Of a stretch of DNA of 64,000 bases, positions 45,199 to 56,215 are shown in pieces; the stretch's first letter is position 1, and each line of letters opens with the position of its first letter. Source of the stretch: Distichodus sexfasciatus (lineage: Eukaryota > Chordata > Actinopteri > Characiformes > Distichodontidae); assembly GCA_032718565.1 (NCBI GenBank), contig JAVGVS010000629.1:1-64000 (forward strand), given 5' to 3'. The notes under the pieces were generated by a model that ran no database searches, was not told the origin of the DNA, and saw nothing but the letters and a program-made list of their open reading frames with translations. Both the position numbers and the translations under genes were made by a program.

Positions 45199-45410
45199 GG
45201 TTACAGTACGTTTTTCCACTGCACTGGTGCAGTTCCGGCACACGTTCCTCATTTAAAACCAACGCAGCGTTTTTCCACAACAAAAGTGGGCCACAAAACC
45301 ATCTGCGAACCGGCACCAAACATTGCTGGGCTGGAACTAAATAATACAAATGAAATAAACAGAAATAACAATAATAGAGAGAAAAGGAAAAGACTGAGTG
45401 AATTTTAAAT
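45199..45410. repeat. Possible MITE fragment (GTTTTTCCACTGC)
   Basis: TTTTTCCACTGCACTGGTGC, CGTTTTTCCACAACA and GAACCGGCACCAAAC resemble a fish MITE. A mirrored piece CGGCTCCGAACTGGC lies at 45605 beyond a SINE-B, suggesting a MITE interrupted by the SINE. Confidence 0.35.
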
Positions 45411-45585
45411 GAGTGACTGTCATTGTGAACACACCACAGCACAGCACATGGTGCACCACAACCAAATCTGACCTCTGCATTTGACCCATCCGTGGAGGAG
45501 CAGTGGGCAGCTTTTATTTTTGGAGCCCCCGTGGAGCAGTGCTTGGGTACATCTGTGGTATCCTTACCGGCTCCAACACCAGTTT
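45411..45585 (-). repeat. SINE-B copy lacking its head
   Basis: The tail GAGTGACTGTCATTGTGAAC, CACAACCAAATCTGACC, CTGCATTTGACCCATCC and GAGCAGTGCTTGGG are in standard inverse order. It stops before the tRNA-like head. Confidence 0.83.
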
Positions 45586-46282
45586 TATACGAGGGACACA
45601 AAATCGGCTCCGAACTGGCAAAAATATTTGGAGTGAAATAATACAAATGAATGTAAATAGAAAGAACAATAATAAAGATATAACATGATAAATAATAGTA
45701 CAAGAAAATATAAGAGTAATAAGATGAGAAATGAAGATAATTTAATAATAAATAAGAAACAGAAATTAGTGAAAATGAAACAAACAGAAATGTGAGGAAA
45801 AACTGGTGAAGAATACACACAAACACACACCAACACACACAGTGAGAAATGTAAAAGATGGACAGAAAGAGTGACACACACAGTAAGGGTCAGAACGGTG
45901 AGATGCGACAGTCAGGAAATCCGTTTCACACCTATGCCGTGTTTAATCTCCTCTCAGTCATCTACAGTGTAAATTACACTTTGAGGAAAAAAGGTAAAAG
46001 TGTTGTCACATGACTGTTGCTAAGTTACCGCCACCGTTTCCTTTATCCAGTACAAAAAAGCAGAACGGAGCGACTGAAGAAACTCCCAACAACGGCTGTT
46101 AGAAGCCAAGACGGGCTCTCACTGCGGGCATCTCACGTCTTCAGAGGAATACACACAAACACACATTAGCACACACACACACACACACACAGTTTGAGCA
46201 AAAATATTCAGTGGGGTTTTGGTCTTTGAAACTGTGAATTGTTAAGTAGACCTATTTGTGGAAAGAATGCGACTGGAGACAC

Positions 46283-46314
<32 letters not shown>

Positions 46315-46409
46315 TGTGTAAGTGCGTGTACCTGTATTTAGGTGGTTGTGAGGACCTGGACGTCCCCTAAGACAGAAAAACCTGTGATTTGTCCATTTTT
46401 ATTTGTTTG
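45586..46409. other. No gene seen; CA and GA runs
   Basis: CA run at 46169-46191 and GA run at 46290-46312. The 230-codon minus-strand frame ending near 45185 crosses two SINEs and is not supported. Confidence 0.4.
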
Positions 46410-47195
46410 TGCAGACAGAGGGAGAGAGAAAGAGAGAGAGAGAGAGAGGGGAGGGAGAGAGAGGGAGAGAGAGAGAGAGAGAGGGAGAGAGGGAGATGGG
46501 AGGGGGAGAGAGGGAGAGAAAGAGAGAAGGGGAGGGAAAGAGAGAGAAGGATGGATAGAGAGGAAGAGATGGAGGGAGAGAGGGAGAGATGGGGAGAGGG
46601 AGGAGAGGGAGGGAGAGATGTGGAGAGGGAAGAGATGGAGGGAGAGAGGGACAGAGATGGAGGGAGAGAGGGAGAGATGGGGAGAGGGAAGAGATGGAGA
46701 TATGGAAGGAGAGAAGGAGAGATGGAGAGATGGAAGAGATGGAGAGAGTGAAGGGAGAGAGGGAGAGATGGAGGAAGAGAGGGAAGAGATGGGAGATGGG
46801 AAGAGATGGAGGGAGAGAGGAAAGGGAGAGAGGGACAGAGATGGAGAGAGGGAAGAGATGGAGGGAGAGAGGGACAGAGATGGAGAGATGGAGGGAGAGA
46901 GGGAGAGATGGGAAGAGGGAAGAGATGGAGATATGGAAGGAGAGAAGGAGAGATGGAGAGATGGAAGAGATGGAGAGAGTGAAGGGAGAGAGGGAGAGAT
47001 GGAGGGAGAGAGGGAAGAGATGGGAGATGGGAAGAGATGGAGGGAGAGAGGAATGGGAGAGAGGGACAGAGATGGAGAGACGGAGGGAGAGATGGGGAGA
47101 GGGAAGAGATGGAGGGAGAGAGGAAGAGATGGAGGGAGAGAGAGAAGAGATGGGGAGAGGGAAGAGATGGAGATATGGAGGGAGAGAGAGTGTGT
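46410..47195. repeat. Polypurine higher-order minisatellite (about 231-242 bp period)
   Basis: The block AGAGATGGAGATATGGA occurs at about 46690, 46921 and 47163. The DNA between the first two is nearly duplicated, including AGAGATGGAGAGAGTGAAGG. Smaller units are GAGATGGAGGGAGAGAGG. Translated frames of 299-332 codons on both strands are repeat products. Confidence 0.92.
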
Positions 47196-47201
47196 GTGTG
47201 A

Positions 47202-47234
<33 letters not shown>

Positions 47235-47254
47235 CGTGTGAGTGTGTGTGTGCA

Positions 47255-47290
<36 letters not shown>

Positions 47291-47312
47291 CAAATGTGTG
47301 TGTGAGTGTGTA
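47186..47312. repeat. GT microsatellite, interrupted
   Basis: GTGTGTG runs with GAGTGTG and GCGTGTG interruptions directly abut the purine minisatellite. Confidence 0.93.
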
Positions 47313-47559
47313 TTTTCATCTGCATCAACTATTTTAGTGAGTATTAATGTGCTTTCTGAACACATTCCAAAGTGCTGGAAAAGATCAGTTTCTCTCCACC
47401 TTAATCCTCTCTGGAGTCATAGATAAAAAGCAATATTTCTTCATTGCACACACACACACACACACACACACACGTACACACACAAGCGGGCTAAACCTGC
47501 CATCTGAAAGCTCTTGGTCTCCCCCACATTCTCCCTGTTTTTCTGGGTCGTTTGGATGA
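47313..47559. other. No gene seen; CA run
   Basis: CA run at 47448-47473. Otherwise unique. Confidence 0.4.
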
Positions 47560-47815
47560 ATAATAAAGTGACGCCTCCGCTAACTGTGTTGATCTGAGAT
47601 CAGGCCGAGCCGCCGTGAGCCGCAGAGAAAAGAGAATTAAAGAGGGAAAGAGAGAGAAAGAGGGAGAGAGAGAGAAGGAGAAGCTTTATCCAGCCGTTCC
47701 CATGCGCCGGCGATGGAGAGCTCGGCTGACTCTAACGGAGTTTGTCAGTCGCTTTGCCGCTACACTCAGCGCTATAACGCAGGCTGTCGCTCAAAACCAC
47801 CAGCGTTAAGACCTA
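47560..47815. promoter_or_regulatory. Candidate regulatory or conserved block
   Basis: GGATGAATAATAAAGTGACG, CCTCCGCTAACTGTG and a CpG-bearing stretch with CCATGCGCCGGCGATGG lie either side of a short GA run. No exon boundary is clear. Composition alone suggests a conserved element. Confidence 0.2.
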
Positions 47816-48110
47816 ACACCCAGACAGAGGGAGGGAGAGGGGGAGTTAAGGAGAAAGAGAGAGAAAGAAAGGAGGGAGACAAACAAAAAGAGGGAATGAG
47901 GGAAGGAGAAAACGAGGGAGGGAGAGACAAAAAGAAATGAGAGAGGGAGGGGGAGAAAAAGAGAGACAAGACAAAGAAAGAAAGAAAGAAAGTGATAGAG
48001 AGAGAGAACAGGAGAGAGAGAGGGACAGTTAGAGACAGAAAGAAAGATGCTGAGAGAATATGGGACTGGGAGTGAACGATAGAGAGAGAGAGATTGAGAG
48101 GAAGATGTAC
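47816..48110. repeat. Polypurine tract
   Basis: GAGGGAGGGAGAGG, AAAGAAAGAAAGAAAG and GA runs. A purine-rich tail continues to 48235 with GGATGGATGGATGG at 48126. Confidence 0.88.
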
Positions 48111-48235
48111 TGAAAGAGAAGAGAATGGATGGATGGATGGAGGAGGGTAGGAAGTGGGCGGGTGAGGCCATAATGGTGTGGATGTCTGAGAGATGGAGAG
48201 ATGAAAGAAGAGAGAGAGAGGAGAGGAGAGAAAGC

Positions 48236-48639
48236 TCCATGATGCTCCATGATTTCCTCCACTGAGAGAAGTGCTGACCCTCCTAATGACCGTCTCAAAC
48301 GCCATGAAGTGCAGGAGTGTGTGTGTGTGTGTGTGAGTCAGAATGTGTGTGTGACCAGAGAACACCTCCTCACCTCCCACCCGCTGTGCAATCTGATTGA
48401 ATGTTCTCTGTAAATCAACACTGGAGCACCTGAGTGAGTGAGTGTGTGTGTGTGTGTGTGTGTGTTCTGGCCACAAGCGTGAACACAACTAATCTCTTCA
48501 GCATGATTTGTGTGGGAGTGTGTCATCCACCTATCTATAGTTTCAATCCATCCATCCATCCATCTAGCTACAGTTATCATCTATCTATCCATCTGTCCAT
48601 CTACATTTTGCTCTTATTCTCATTCTCCTTGCCTCTGCT
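48236..48639. other. No gene seen; GT and CCAT runs
   Basis: GT runs at 48317-48334 and 48441-48465. CATCCATCCATCCATC lies near 48546-48562. Confidence 0.5.
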
Positions 48640-49140
48640 TTTCAACCTCTCTCTCCCTCCTTCCCCCCCCTCCCTCTCCCTCTCTCTGTCTCCCTTCTTC
48701 TCTCTGTCCCTCTTTCCCTCCCCCTCCTCCTCCCTCCCTCCTCCCTCCCTCTCCCTCTCTCTCTCTCTCTGTCTCCTCCCTCTCTCCTCTTCTTCCCCCT
48801 CTCTGTCTCCCTCCCTCTCTCCCTTCCTTCCCTCTCCCTCCCTCCCTCCCTCCCTCCTCTGCATCCTCTCTTCCCTCCCTCTCTCTCCTCCCTCCCTCTG
48901 TCTCTCTCCCCCTCCCTCTCTCTGTCTCTCTCTCCCTCCCCCCCTCACCCCCCCTGTCCCTGCCTGGCCTCCCTCCCCACCTCCCTCTCCTCCCTCTCTC
49001 CCCTCCCTCCTCTTTCTCTCCCTCCCTTTGTCTCTCTGTCTCTCTGTCTCCCTCCCGCCCTCCCCTCTCACCCCCCCCGTCTCCTGCTCTCTCTCTCTCT
49101 CCCCCCCCGTCTCTCTCTCTCTCCCTGTCTCCCCCCCCAC
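48640..49140. repeat. Polypyrimidine CCCTCTCT tract
   Basis: About 500 bp of CTCCCTCCCTCT-type sequence with poly-C stretches. The plus strand is pyrimidine here, in contrast to the purine tracts on either side. Frames of over 200 codons are Pro/Ser/Leu repeats. Confidence 0.92.
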
Positions 49141-49236
49141 AGGTTTATCTCTTTCTCTGCACCTAATTGGCTCCCTGTTGTGTCCAATCAACATCTGTCC
49201 TTGACTGCAGAATGGTATTGATGAAAAAACAGACAT

Positions 49237-49289
<53 letters not shown>

Positions 49290-49620
49290 GAGGAAGGAGG
49301 AAAGGAGATGATGGAGAGAAGAGTGGGAGGATGATGGAGGAAGAGAGGAGAGCCGGATGGCGTTTGGCTGCTAAGAGCCGTTGCCATGGTGTTGTAAAGC
49401 CTGAGGGGCGTTAATGGCACAGACATTTACCCATCATGCTTTGGCATGCTCCAGGGTCGCACTCGCATTCCTTTCACCAGTCTCACACCTTCAAGAGAGG
49501 ATGCACACGCACTCATAAACGCTCTCTCTCACACACACACACACACACTTGCCAGAAGATGAAACAGTCTCAGCATGTTTCGTGAAGCTGCAGGCGAACA
49601 ACCTGTCAGAATGTATTAGC

Positions 49621-49622
<2 letters not shown>
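49141..49622. other. Unique DNA with (GA)n at 49240-49293
   Basis: Pure (GA)n at 49239-49276 continues as GA/GGGA to 49293. CA run at 49529-49548. Confidence 0.6.

Positions 49623-49661
<39 letters not shown>
49623..49661. repeat. (CA)19 microsatellite
   Basis: A pure run, among the longest CA repeats in the window. Confidence 0.96.
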
Positions 49662-49665
<4 letters not shown>

Positions 49666-49811
49666 CAATGTGTGGTGCGTTTTAATTAAAATCACTTTAA
49701 AGGCTTTTGGAGTCTGGACCTGTTCACTGTTATTACAACGGCTGCTGAGTGACTGGTCAAATGTGAAACCATCAATCAATCTGCTCCTTATGTTAACAAA
49801 GAGGAAACACA

Positions 49812-49842
<31 letters not shown>

Positions 49843-49844
49843 TA
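49662..49844. repeat. Unique DNA ending in TC/CA run
   Basis: TCTCTCTC then (CA)n at 49811-49842, which adjoins a CA-linked repeat. Confidence 0.6.
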
Positions 49845-49970
49845 CCGCCTCCTGCTATCTTTGTGAAGTCCTTCCTTTGAATCCCATAGTGACTAGATGT
49901 TAATTATACTACAGTTAAACCCGACCTTGATCTTAACCCCAGTAACCAAAAGCAAACCTTTTAGTCTTGT
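49845..49970 (+). repeat. CA-linked dispersed repeat, partial third copy
   Basis: After a CA run come ATCTTTGTGAAGTCCTTCC, GAATCCCATAGTGACTAGAT and CCAGTAACCAAAAGCAAACC, matching 44151 in order. Confidence 0.65.
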
Positions 49971-50254
49971 CTATATTCTACATATATTTTATTCTCACAC
50001 TTTGGTTCTTACAGAGAGAGAACAGGTCTGTAACAGTTTCAATATGAAAAACTCTATACGGTCTAAGAAATAACACAGTATCTCTTATGAAGTCTGAGCT
50101 AACATTCAAGTAGGATCTAGTATGTGCAGATACTGTAACAGCAGTGAAGAAGAAAAAGCAGTCAGTGATATGTACAGCAATGTTTAATGTTCAGGAATTG
50201 TGTAGATATTGTAGCAAACATTCACTACATTGTTATACGTTGTTTAACTATGTA

Positions 50255-50964
50255 TGGAGGGCCCTATGAAATCTGTTTTGTTTTATCCTAAATTCCGTTT
50301 TATTTTTTCCTGAATTCCATTTTTTCCATTTTTATTCTTCTGCATTCCGTGTTTTACGTTATAATCATATTTATTTAACTAAAACGTGTCTAATTATGGA
50401 GTGGATGGGAAAAAAGAACAATGCAACTTCAACAAAGTGCTGGGGTTCAGCAGAACATTTACTGCTTTGGCAAAACATTTACCTGTAAACAACAAAACAT
50501 TCATTTTTTCGTGCAAAACAAAACGTTTCTGATGTGAGTTTTTGACTGTAAGTGGTCGTCACGTGTTCTTGTGGGTGCAGTTCATCGAGTGCTGGCAAAA
50601 CTTACAAAAGAGTTGTTCTCCCGATTCATAAAAATTGCTTGGGTATTGTTCTGCTCTAAACTTAGCACTGACACTCGAATTCCGTCATTTTTTTGAGCCT
50701 CTTCGCCATAGCTGACCGGTGACTTTTTCCCCCTCTGTGTCTGTGCGTTTGCGTGTGTGGAAAGCTAAGTCCCGCCTCAACAGGTAACACGTACAGGGGG
50801 CTGCAGTGGGCAAAATTTATTAGAAACCCTTGCTTTGCTTTGCCCACACACCGATATCAGCCAATTATACAACATTCCGCGTTTTACAACGGATTCCATT
50901 TTATTTGTTGAATTCCGCGATTCCGTCCGCGTTTTCCACATCGCGCAAATCATAGGGTCCTCTG
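50255..50964. mobile_element. Non-autonomous hAT-like element (GGGCCCTATGAAATC)
   Basis: The left end is TGGAGGGCCCTATGAAATC and the right end ATCATAGGGTCCTCTG, inverse of each other. Repeated subterminal AATTCCGTTTT/ATTCCGCG motifs occur at both ends. TATGTA (50249-50254) and TATGTG (50965-50970) flank it, a likely 6-bp duplication. It has no transposase frame. Confidence 0.82.
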
Positions 50965-51116
50965 TATGTGACAAAGAACCTTGAATCTTTCTCACATTAA
51001 ACCCGAATCATTTCTAGAACAGCATTTTTCCCCTCATGAGGGCCGGCTCTCACATACTGTCTTCACAAGGCAACTGTATAGAAAATGTTAGTTGAAATCA
51101 CAGGTGTCCTGTCTAC

Positions 51117-51345
51117 AGGGCTGGACGATATGACCCTAAACCAATAACAAGATTAATAAAACATTTTACCATGATTACAATTTATGAACAATATTTTTTT
51201 GAGATACATTTTTATTTTGGGGGAGTTATACTTTTGCTCTCATAGCTTCCTGACGAGAACTAATAAAACTGGGATATTTCACTAATAAAAGCCTGCATCT
51301 TTGTGACTTTCAAATAACTGGAAGAAAATGTAGTGGCAGACCGGA
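51117..51345 (+). mobile_element. GGGCTGGACGATATGAC element, interrupted by SINEs
   Basis: The left end GGGCTGGACGATATGACCC and internal blocks match 15988 and 62450. The continuation GATTTGAGGTTCTGAATG at 51914 suggests the SINE-A/SINE-B pair at 51371-51788 landed inside it. Confidence 0.6.
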
Positions 51346-51370
51346 CTGGGCAGAGTCACATGACAACACA

Positions 51371-51570
51371 TATTTACATTTACAGCATTTTTGGCAGACG
51401 CTCTTATCTAGTGCGACTTCCATTTCCCAACTTCGGTGAGTTTCCCTGAGAGCAACTGGGGGTTTAGGGTCTTGCTCAGGGACCCACTGATGGGAGTGCT
51501 GGAGGTAGGATTCAAACCCACGACCTCTTGGTCCAATGGCAAGGGTCTTAACCACTAGACCACCACAGCA
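51371..51570 (-). repeat. SINE-A copy
   Basis: The tail TATTTACATTTACAGCATTT, GGCAGACGCTCTTATC, body CTTGCTCAGGGACCC and head GTGGTCTAGTGGTTAAGAC (minus) are all present. The B box reads GTGGGTTTGAATCC. Confidence 0.9.
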
Positions 51571-51579
51571 CAACATGTT

Positions 51580-51788
51580 GGGACAGTTGGTAGTGTAACA
51601 GTTACGGAGTCGGCCATAGTGATCAGAGGGTCGCCAGTTCAAGTTTCCTGGACCGGTAAAGGTATCACTGAGGTACTCATGAGCAAGGTATCGTCTCCAA
51701 GCACTGCTTCCCCCGGGCGCTGGCTAAAAGCTGACCACTGCTCCTTCATGGTGGGGTCACATTTACTTGTAGTGCACAAATAATAACT
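51580..51788 (+). repeat. SINE-B copy, plus strand
   Basis: Head GGACAGTTGGTAGTGTAAC, B box CGCCAGTTCAAGTTTCC, body GGTATCACTGAGGTACTC and CCAAGCACTGCTTCCCC, tail TCCTTCATGGTGGGGTC. A deletion shortens the tail. Confidence 0.87.
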
Positions 51789-52770
51789 TAAAATTAAGGG
51801 GACAATTTACGAACACACAGCAATTAAAGTATTTACAGAATTCTTATTCTAAGTATGAACAGAATTTTGAAAATAACCAAAATGTAGGCAAGTTATGGAC
51901 AAGATTAGGCCGATTTGAGGTTCTGAATGTTGGTTTTAATTAATTTTCTGTTAATCTACCCACAACCCCTTAAAAACACTTCTGTTTACAAAGCCAACAA
52001 CTTCCGTGCCAAAGCTCACCAAGATGGCACTGACCTTGTGCCCAAAGCGAACCTGGCTGCCGTCTCCACTCCACCCAAACGTACCAGCCGACGGCAATTA
52101 CACAAATTAAGCCATATTTTCTGGAGGACAGCTGGTGGCAGGTTGTCAAAGTGACAGATGCCAGCCTTGTCTGTGTGTGTGTGTGTTACACCTTGTATAT
52201 AAAACTACACCTGCATGTAAAACCGGCTGTAATTTAACACTAAATTACGAGAAACTGCTTTGAACTCATTTTCCCTTTTCCTTGCTCCCAGAAGGCCGAG
52301 CTCTCGCTTTCTCCGTTGCAGCAGATAAAAGTTGGGCGCTGCACAATCCGACCACACACATCACACCACTTCAAACTCCAGCGATTTTTGCGAGGGATGT
52401 TCACATTTGCTTTTGCCAACTCAAACAATGAGATAATCAAGCTATAATTAAGCTGTTGAGTGCGTGATGGAGTGTGTTACTGCGGAATGGCGTGACTGCT
52501 GGGCGAGCTCAACGTACAGCTGTCCGCTAATTTACTCCTTTATCTAACTGTTTTTTTTCTTCTGCTTATACAATTAAGATTTTTTTTGCCACTGCAAGTC
52601 AAAAATATGAGTTAATTGTTGAAGTTAATTGTTTTGTAAATTCGTTCACTATTCAATTAAGAATTAAATGTGCAACGGAGTGATTATGTTGCACTGCATC
52701 TTAAACGTATAGCTACAATACCTTGCAAAACCCACATTACACCCTGTATTGTTGATGTGTGTGTGTGTGT
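51789..52770. other. No gene confirmed
   Basis: A frame near 51990-52154 encodes KANNFRAKAHQDGTDLVPKA-like sequence of normal composition but has no recognisable domain or splice context. The remainder is unique. Confidence 0.35.
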
Positions 52771-52778
52771 GTGTGTAC

Positions 52779-53179
52779 TAGGGCTGGGTATCGTTGCTGA
52801 TTTCCTGAATCAATTCGATTCCGATTCACAAGGTCATGATCCGATTCAATTCTCGATTCGATTCGATATCGATTTATTTAGAGATTTCTTTGCGTCAATA
52901 CTAGTTTTGCTTGGGTATGAAATAACTTGTTTTAAAACCGAAGTGTTGCCAAACATCGGCCTTTAGACCAGACGGTGATTTGAGCGGTGCAGCTTCAGCC
53001 ATGGCTCTATTTGGTTTCGGTTTCGCCGGTCTCGCGTTTTTATAGCTCTCCTTGCGCGTTCGCGAGAAGTAGTGCATAGCCGCAGGAAAAGATCGATCCG
53101 CGAATTTTTGAATCGATATCGTATTTTTCGAACGAGAATCGATATTGATCGGTGAATCGATTTTTTAAACCCAGCCCTA
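52779..53179. mobile_element. hAT-like MITE inserted at a GT microsatellite
   Basis: TAGGGCTGGGTATCG at the left and AACCCAGCCCTA at the right are perfect inverted termini. Subterminal CGATTCGATTCGATATCGAT and AATCGATATTGATCGG mirror each other. The perfect 8-bp duplication GTGTGTAC lies at 52771-52778 and 53180-53187; the left copy is the end of a (GT)n run. It is 401 bp and non-autonomous. Confidence 0.92.
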
Positions 53180-53187
53180 GTGTGTAC

Positions 53188-53739
53188 AGTGTTGCACTAT
53201 TAGCTGCAGTATCAGGAAAGGCTGTGGTGTGATTTTTGTGCAATGTGTTTGAGATTATCCTTAAATTCTCTCACATAAATAATTATTTAAAAGTTTAGTA
53301 ACCCTCCCACAGAGAGCCTGCACAGACCATCGCAAAGCCAAAAAATATTCAAAGCAACCACAGTTCCTCTCTGAATGCAAATAAAATTACACACAAATAC
53401 TAACAAAAACATGATGCCAAACACAAGAACTGCAAACGCAATGTTCACAAAACACTACCTCAAAAAGCAAAAATAAACTATGGCATGAATGAAACGAAAA
53501 GTGAATACAATACCAATAATATAGAGTGTTAATCCATTTTGCAGAGAAAGTACACTCAATAAAAGAGCAGTGCAGGAGAAATAAACAGTAACACAGAGAA
53601 CAGGCATTGTGAAGCTCTCCCCACACACACACACACACACACACTTCAGTACAACTACAGAGGAACAGTGAGCGCCTGCTGAGAAAATGAATGGACAAGA
53701 GCAGCACTGAAGAGGAATTAGTTATAATTACGTCAAATG
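53188..53739. other. No gene seen; CA run
   Basis: CA run at 53621-53643. Otherwise unique. Confidence 0.4.
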
Positions 53740-54205
53740 TATATCGAGAGAGAGAAAACGATTACAGAGATGGGGGAGAAGCAGAGAGAGAGATAAGGAC
53801 GAAAGAAAGGGGCAAGAAAGGTGGGGGGGGGAGCAGAGAGAGGGGGTTAAAGAGAGAGTGGGAAAGCGAGCGCAAGGGAGGAAAGAAAGAGAGAAAGAGC
53901 GAGGGGAAAAGAAAGAGAGAGAGAGAGCAAAAGGGCAAAAGAGGGTGCAAGTAAGAGGGAATAAGAAAGAATGCGAGAACGAAGAGAGAGACAGAGAGCG
54001 AAAGAGGGGAATGAAGAGAGAGATAAGAGTGTGAGCGAGTAGGAAAAAAAAGACAGAGGGGAGAAAAGCAGAGAGGAGAGCGAGAGGGGAAACGGAGAGA
54101 ACGAGAGGAAAGAAGGAGAAAGTGAGGGGAAAAGAAAGACGGGGAGCAAGAGAGGAAAGAAAGACGGAGAAAGAGGGAGAGGGAGGGGGAAGAAAGAGAA
54201 AGAGA
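53740..54205. repeat. Polypurine tract
   Basis: Over 450 bp of GA/GGA/AAAG sequence with a poly-G stretch at about 53823-53831. Confidence 0.9.
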
Positions 54206-54644
54206 GGGTTTCTGGGAATATACAATGAACATCTCTACTGTTAAGAGAGAGTGAGGCTGTAGGGGTGTGTGTGTGTGTGTGTGTGTGTATATTTGCTCAG
54301 CTAACGGAATAAAAGCTAATTGGTATGAAGGGAAGACAAAGACAGACGGAGAGAGACAGAGAGGGTACTGCAGTAAAAGTGTGTGTGTGTGTGTGTGCGT
54401 GTGTGTGTATGCTGTTTTTTATACACGTTGCTGTTGCTCAGTAGAACGGAGTGATGACCAAGAGAAAGGAAGAGAGTGAAGAGGAGAGATGAGGATGAAG
54501 GATGAGGGAGGGGGGAAAAGAGGCATTATGGGATGGATGGATGGATGGATGACCGTAACAACAGCTGAAGAAAAAAAAGGGAAAACAAGCTGTGTACCAA
54601 ACACACAACACTACGCTTATCCACACTGCCATCTAGTGGGCTGT

Positions 54645-54682
<38 letters not shown>

Positions 54683-55219
54683 CTGATCAAACACAACACA
54701 CTTGTGTTCTTTCCCAAACCACAAATAAGTGCGTAAAAACACAGTAAACACCACAGCAGCGAGAGACAACACCTCAACAACCACACATCAAGGTAGAGCA
54801 CGTCAACCTGAGTAAATAATCATATAAAAACAGAAACGCTACAATTACCAGTGTAAACTAACCGTATTAAATGACCTAATATGAAAATATCCTTGTTTGT
54901 GATGTCATTTCACATGATGCTGCAGATACACAGGTGCCAATACAACATAATAATCACTCATTATGGCCAAAGGTACAGATCTCCCTTTCTGACTCGGTGT
55001 GTGTACACACCTACACACACACACACACACACACACGTCCTTGAAGATCAGTAGCATCAGTGTCTGCCACAGGAAGAGTTTCACGCTGATGACACCACAA
55101 ATCCAGACACTCAGACAGCAGGAGACTGTCTCCATTCCACAAACCCTAATCTCTCTCTCTCTACACATCACTCTTCCCTCTCCGGAAAGATGCTCTCACC
55201 CCAATCAGCACCCCTCCCC
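54206..55219. repeat. GT and CA microsatellites with unique spacers
   Basis: GT at 54263-54288 and 54379-54408, GGAT repeats at 54532-54550, (CA)n at 54648-54680 and CA at 55014-55036. Spacers are unique. Confidence 0.75.
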
Positions 55220-55985
55220 AAAAGAGAGAGAGAGAGAGAGAGAGAGTGGGAAAAAGACAGAGAAGAAGCAGGGGAAAGAAAGAAAGAAAGAGCAAATGCA
55301 GGGGGGGGCAGAGAGAGAAACAGAGAGAGACAGGGAGAGACAGTGAAAGGAGAAGAGAGAGAGAGAAAGGAAGAAAGCGGTGAGAGAGAGAGAGAGAGAG
55401 AGAGAGAGGGGAGAGAGAGAGAGGAAAAATAGAGAACAAGCAGGGAAAGAAAGTAAGAGAGAGCAAGATGCTAAAAGATAGAGTGCACAAGAGCGGAAAA
55501 AGACACAGAGAGAAACAGACAGAGGGAGAGAGAGTGAAACGGGAAGCGACAAAGACGTGGGAGAGAGAGTGGGAGGAAAGAAGGAGAGAAAGAAGCGAAA
55601 AGAAAGAGCGCATGAGGTGAAGAGAGAGAGAGAGAGAGCGAAACAAGAAGAGAGGGAGAACGAAAGAAAGAGGGGAAAGAGAGAAAAAGAGAATGAGTGG
55701 TGGAAGAAAAGAGAGCGCAAGAGACGAAAAGAAAGAGAACACAAAGACAGAAAGAGACAGCGAAAGGGGAAGAGAGAAAGGGTGGGGGGAAAGTGAGGTG
55801 GAGGAGGGAAGAGAGAGAGAGAGAGAGAAGGGAAAAGAGCGATGTAGAAGGGAAGAGAGAGAGAGATGGAGAGAGAACGGGAGAGATGGAGAAGGAGCGA
55901 GAAGGAGAGCTAGTGAGAGGCAAAAAGACAGTGAACGAGGAAAAGAAAAAGAGAGGAGGGAGAGAGAAAGAGAAAGATGGCAGGA
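55220..55985. repeat. Polypurine tract
   Basis: About 760 bp of purine DNA including pure GA at 55385-55408. The flanks carry similar sequences: GCAGGAGACTGTCTCC near 55119 and again at 55980, and CACCCCAATCAGC near 55197 and 56077. The tract therefore lies inside a local duplication of its flanks. Confidence 0.88.
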
Positions 55986-56215
55986 GACTGTCTCCCTTCC
56001 TAATCTCTCTCTCTCTCTCTCTCTCTCTTCCCTCTGCATTACTCTTCATCTATCACTCGTTTGTTCCTGCACTGTCACCCCAATCAGCTCCCCCATGCTC
56101 CTCCTCCTCCTCCTCCTCCCTCGTCCTGATATCTCTCCAGCTCTCTCCTGCTCTCTCCTATCACTCCATCTCCCACACCTTCTCCTTCCTCCTCCTCCTC
56201 CTCCTCCCTCATCTT
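55986..56215. repeat. CT and CTC low-complexity DNA
   Basis: CTCTCTCT at 56004-56030 and CTCCTCCTCCTCCTCC at 56099-56118 and 56189-56207. Confidence 0.85.

Noticed and set aside
45185..45877. A 230-codon minus-strand frame
   Set aside because: It crosses SINE-B and MITE fragments and AT-rich DNA with Tyr/Phe/Leu runs. No family resemblance.
46338..47365. Open frames of about 300-330 codons on both strands
   Set aside because: They translate CA, GT and GA repeats (His-Thr, Ser-Leu, Arg-Glu). Several frames stay open at once, which is expected for repeats without stops.
51310..51642. A 110-codon minus-strand frame
   Set aside because: It covers SINE-A and part of SINE-B. The peptide part GPRGRGFES recurs in other SINE-A copies.
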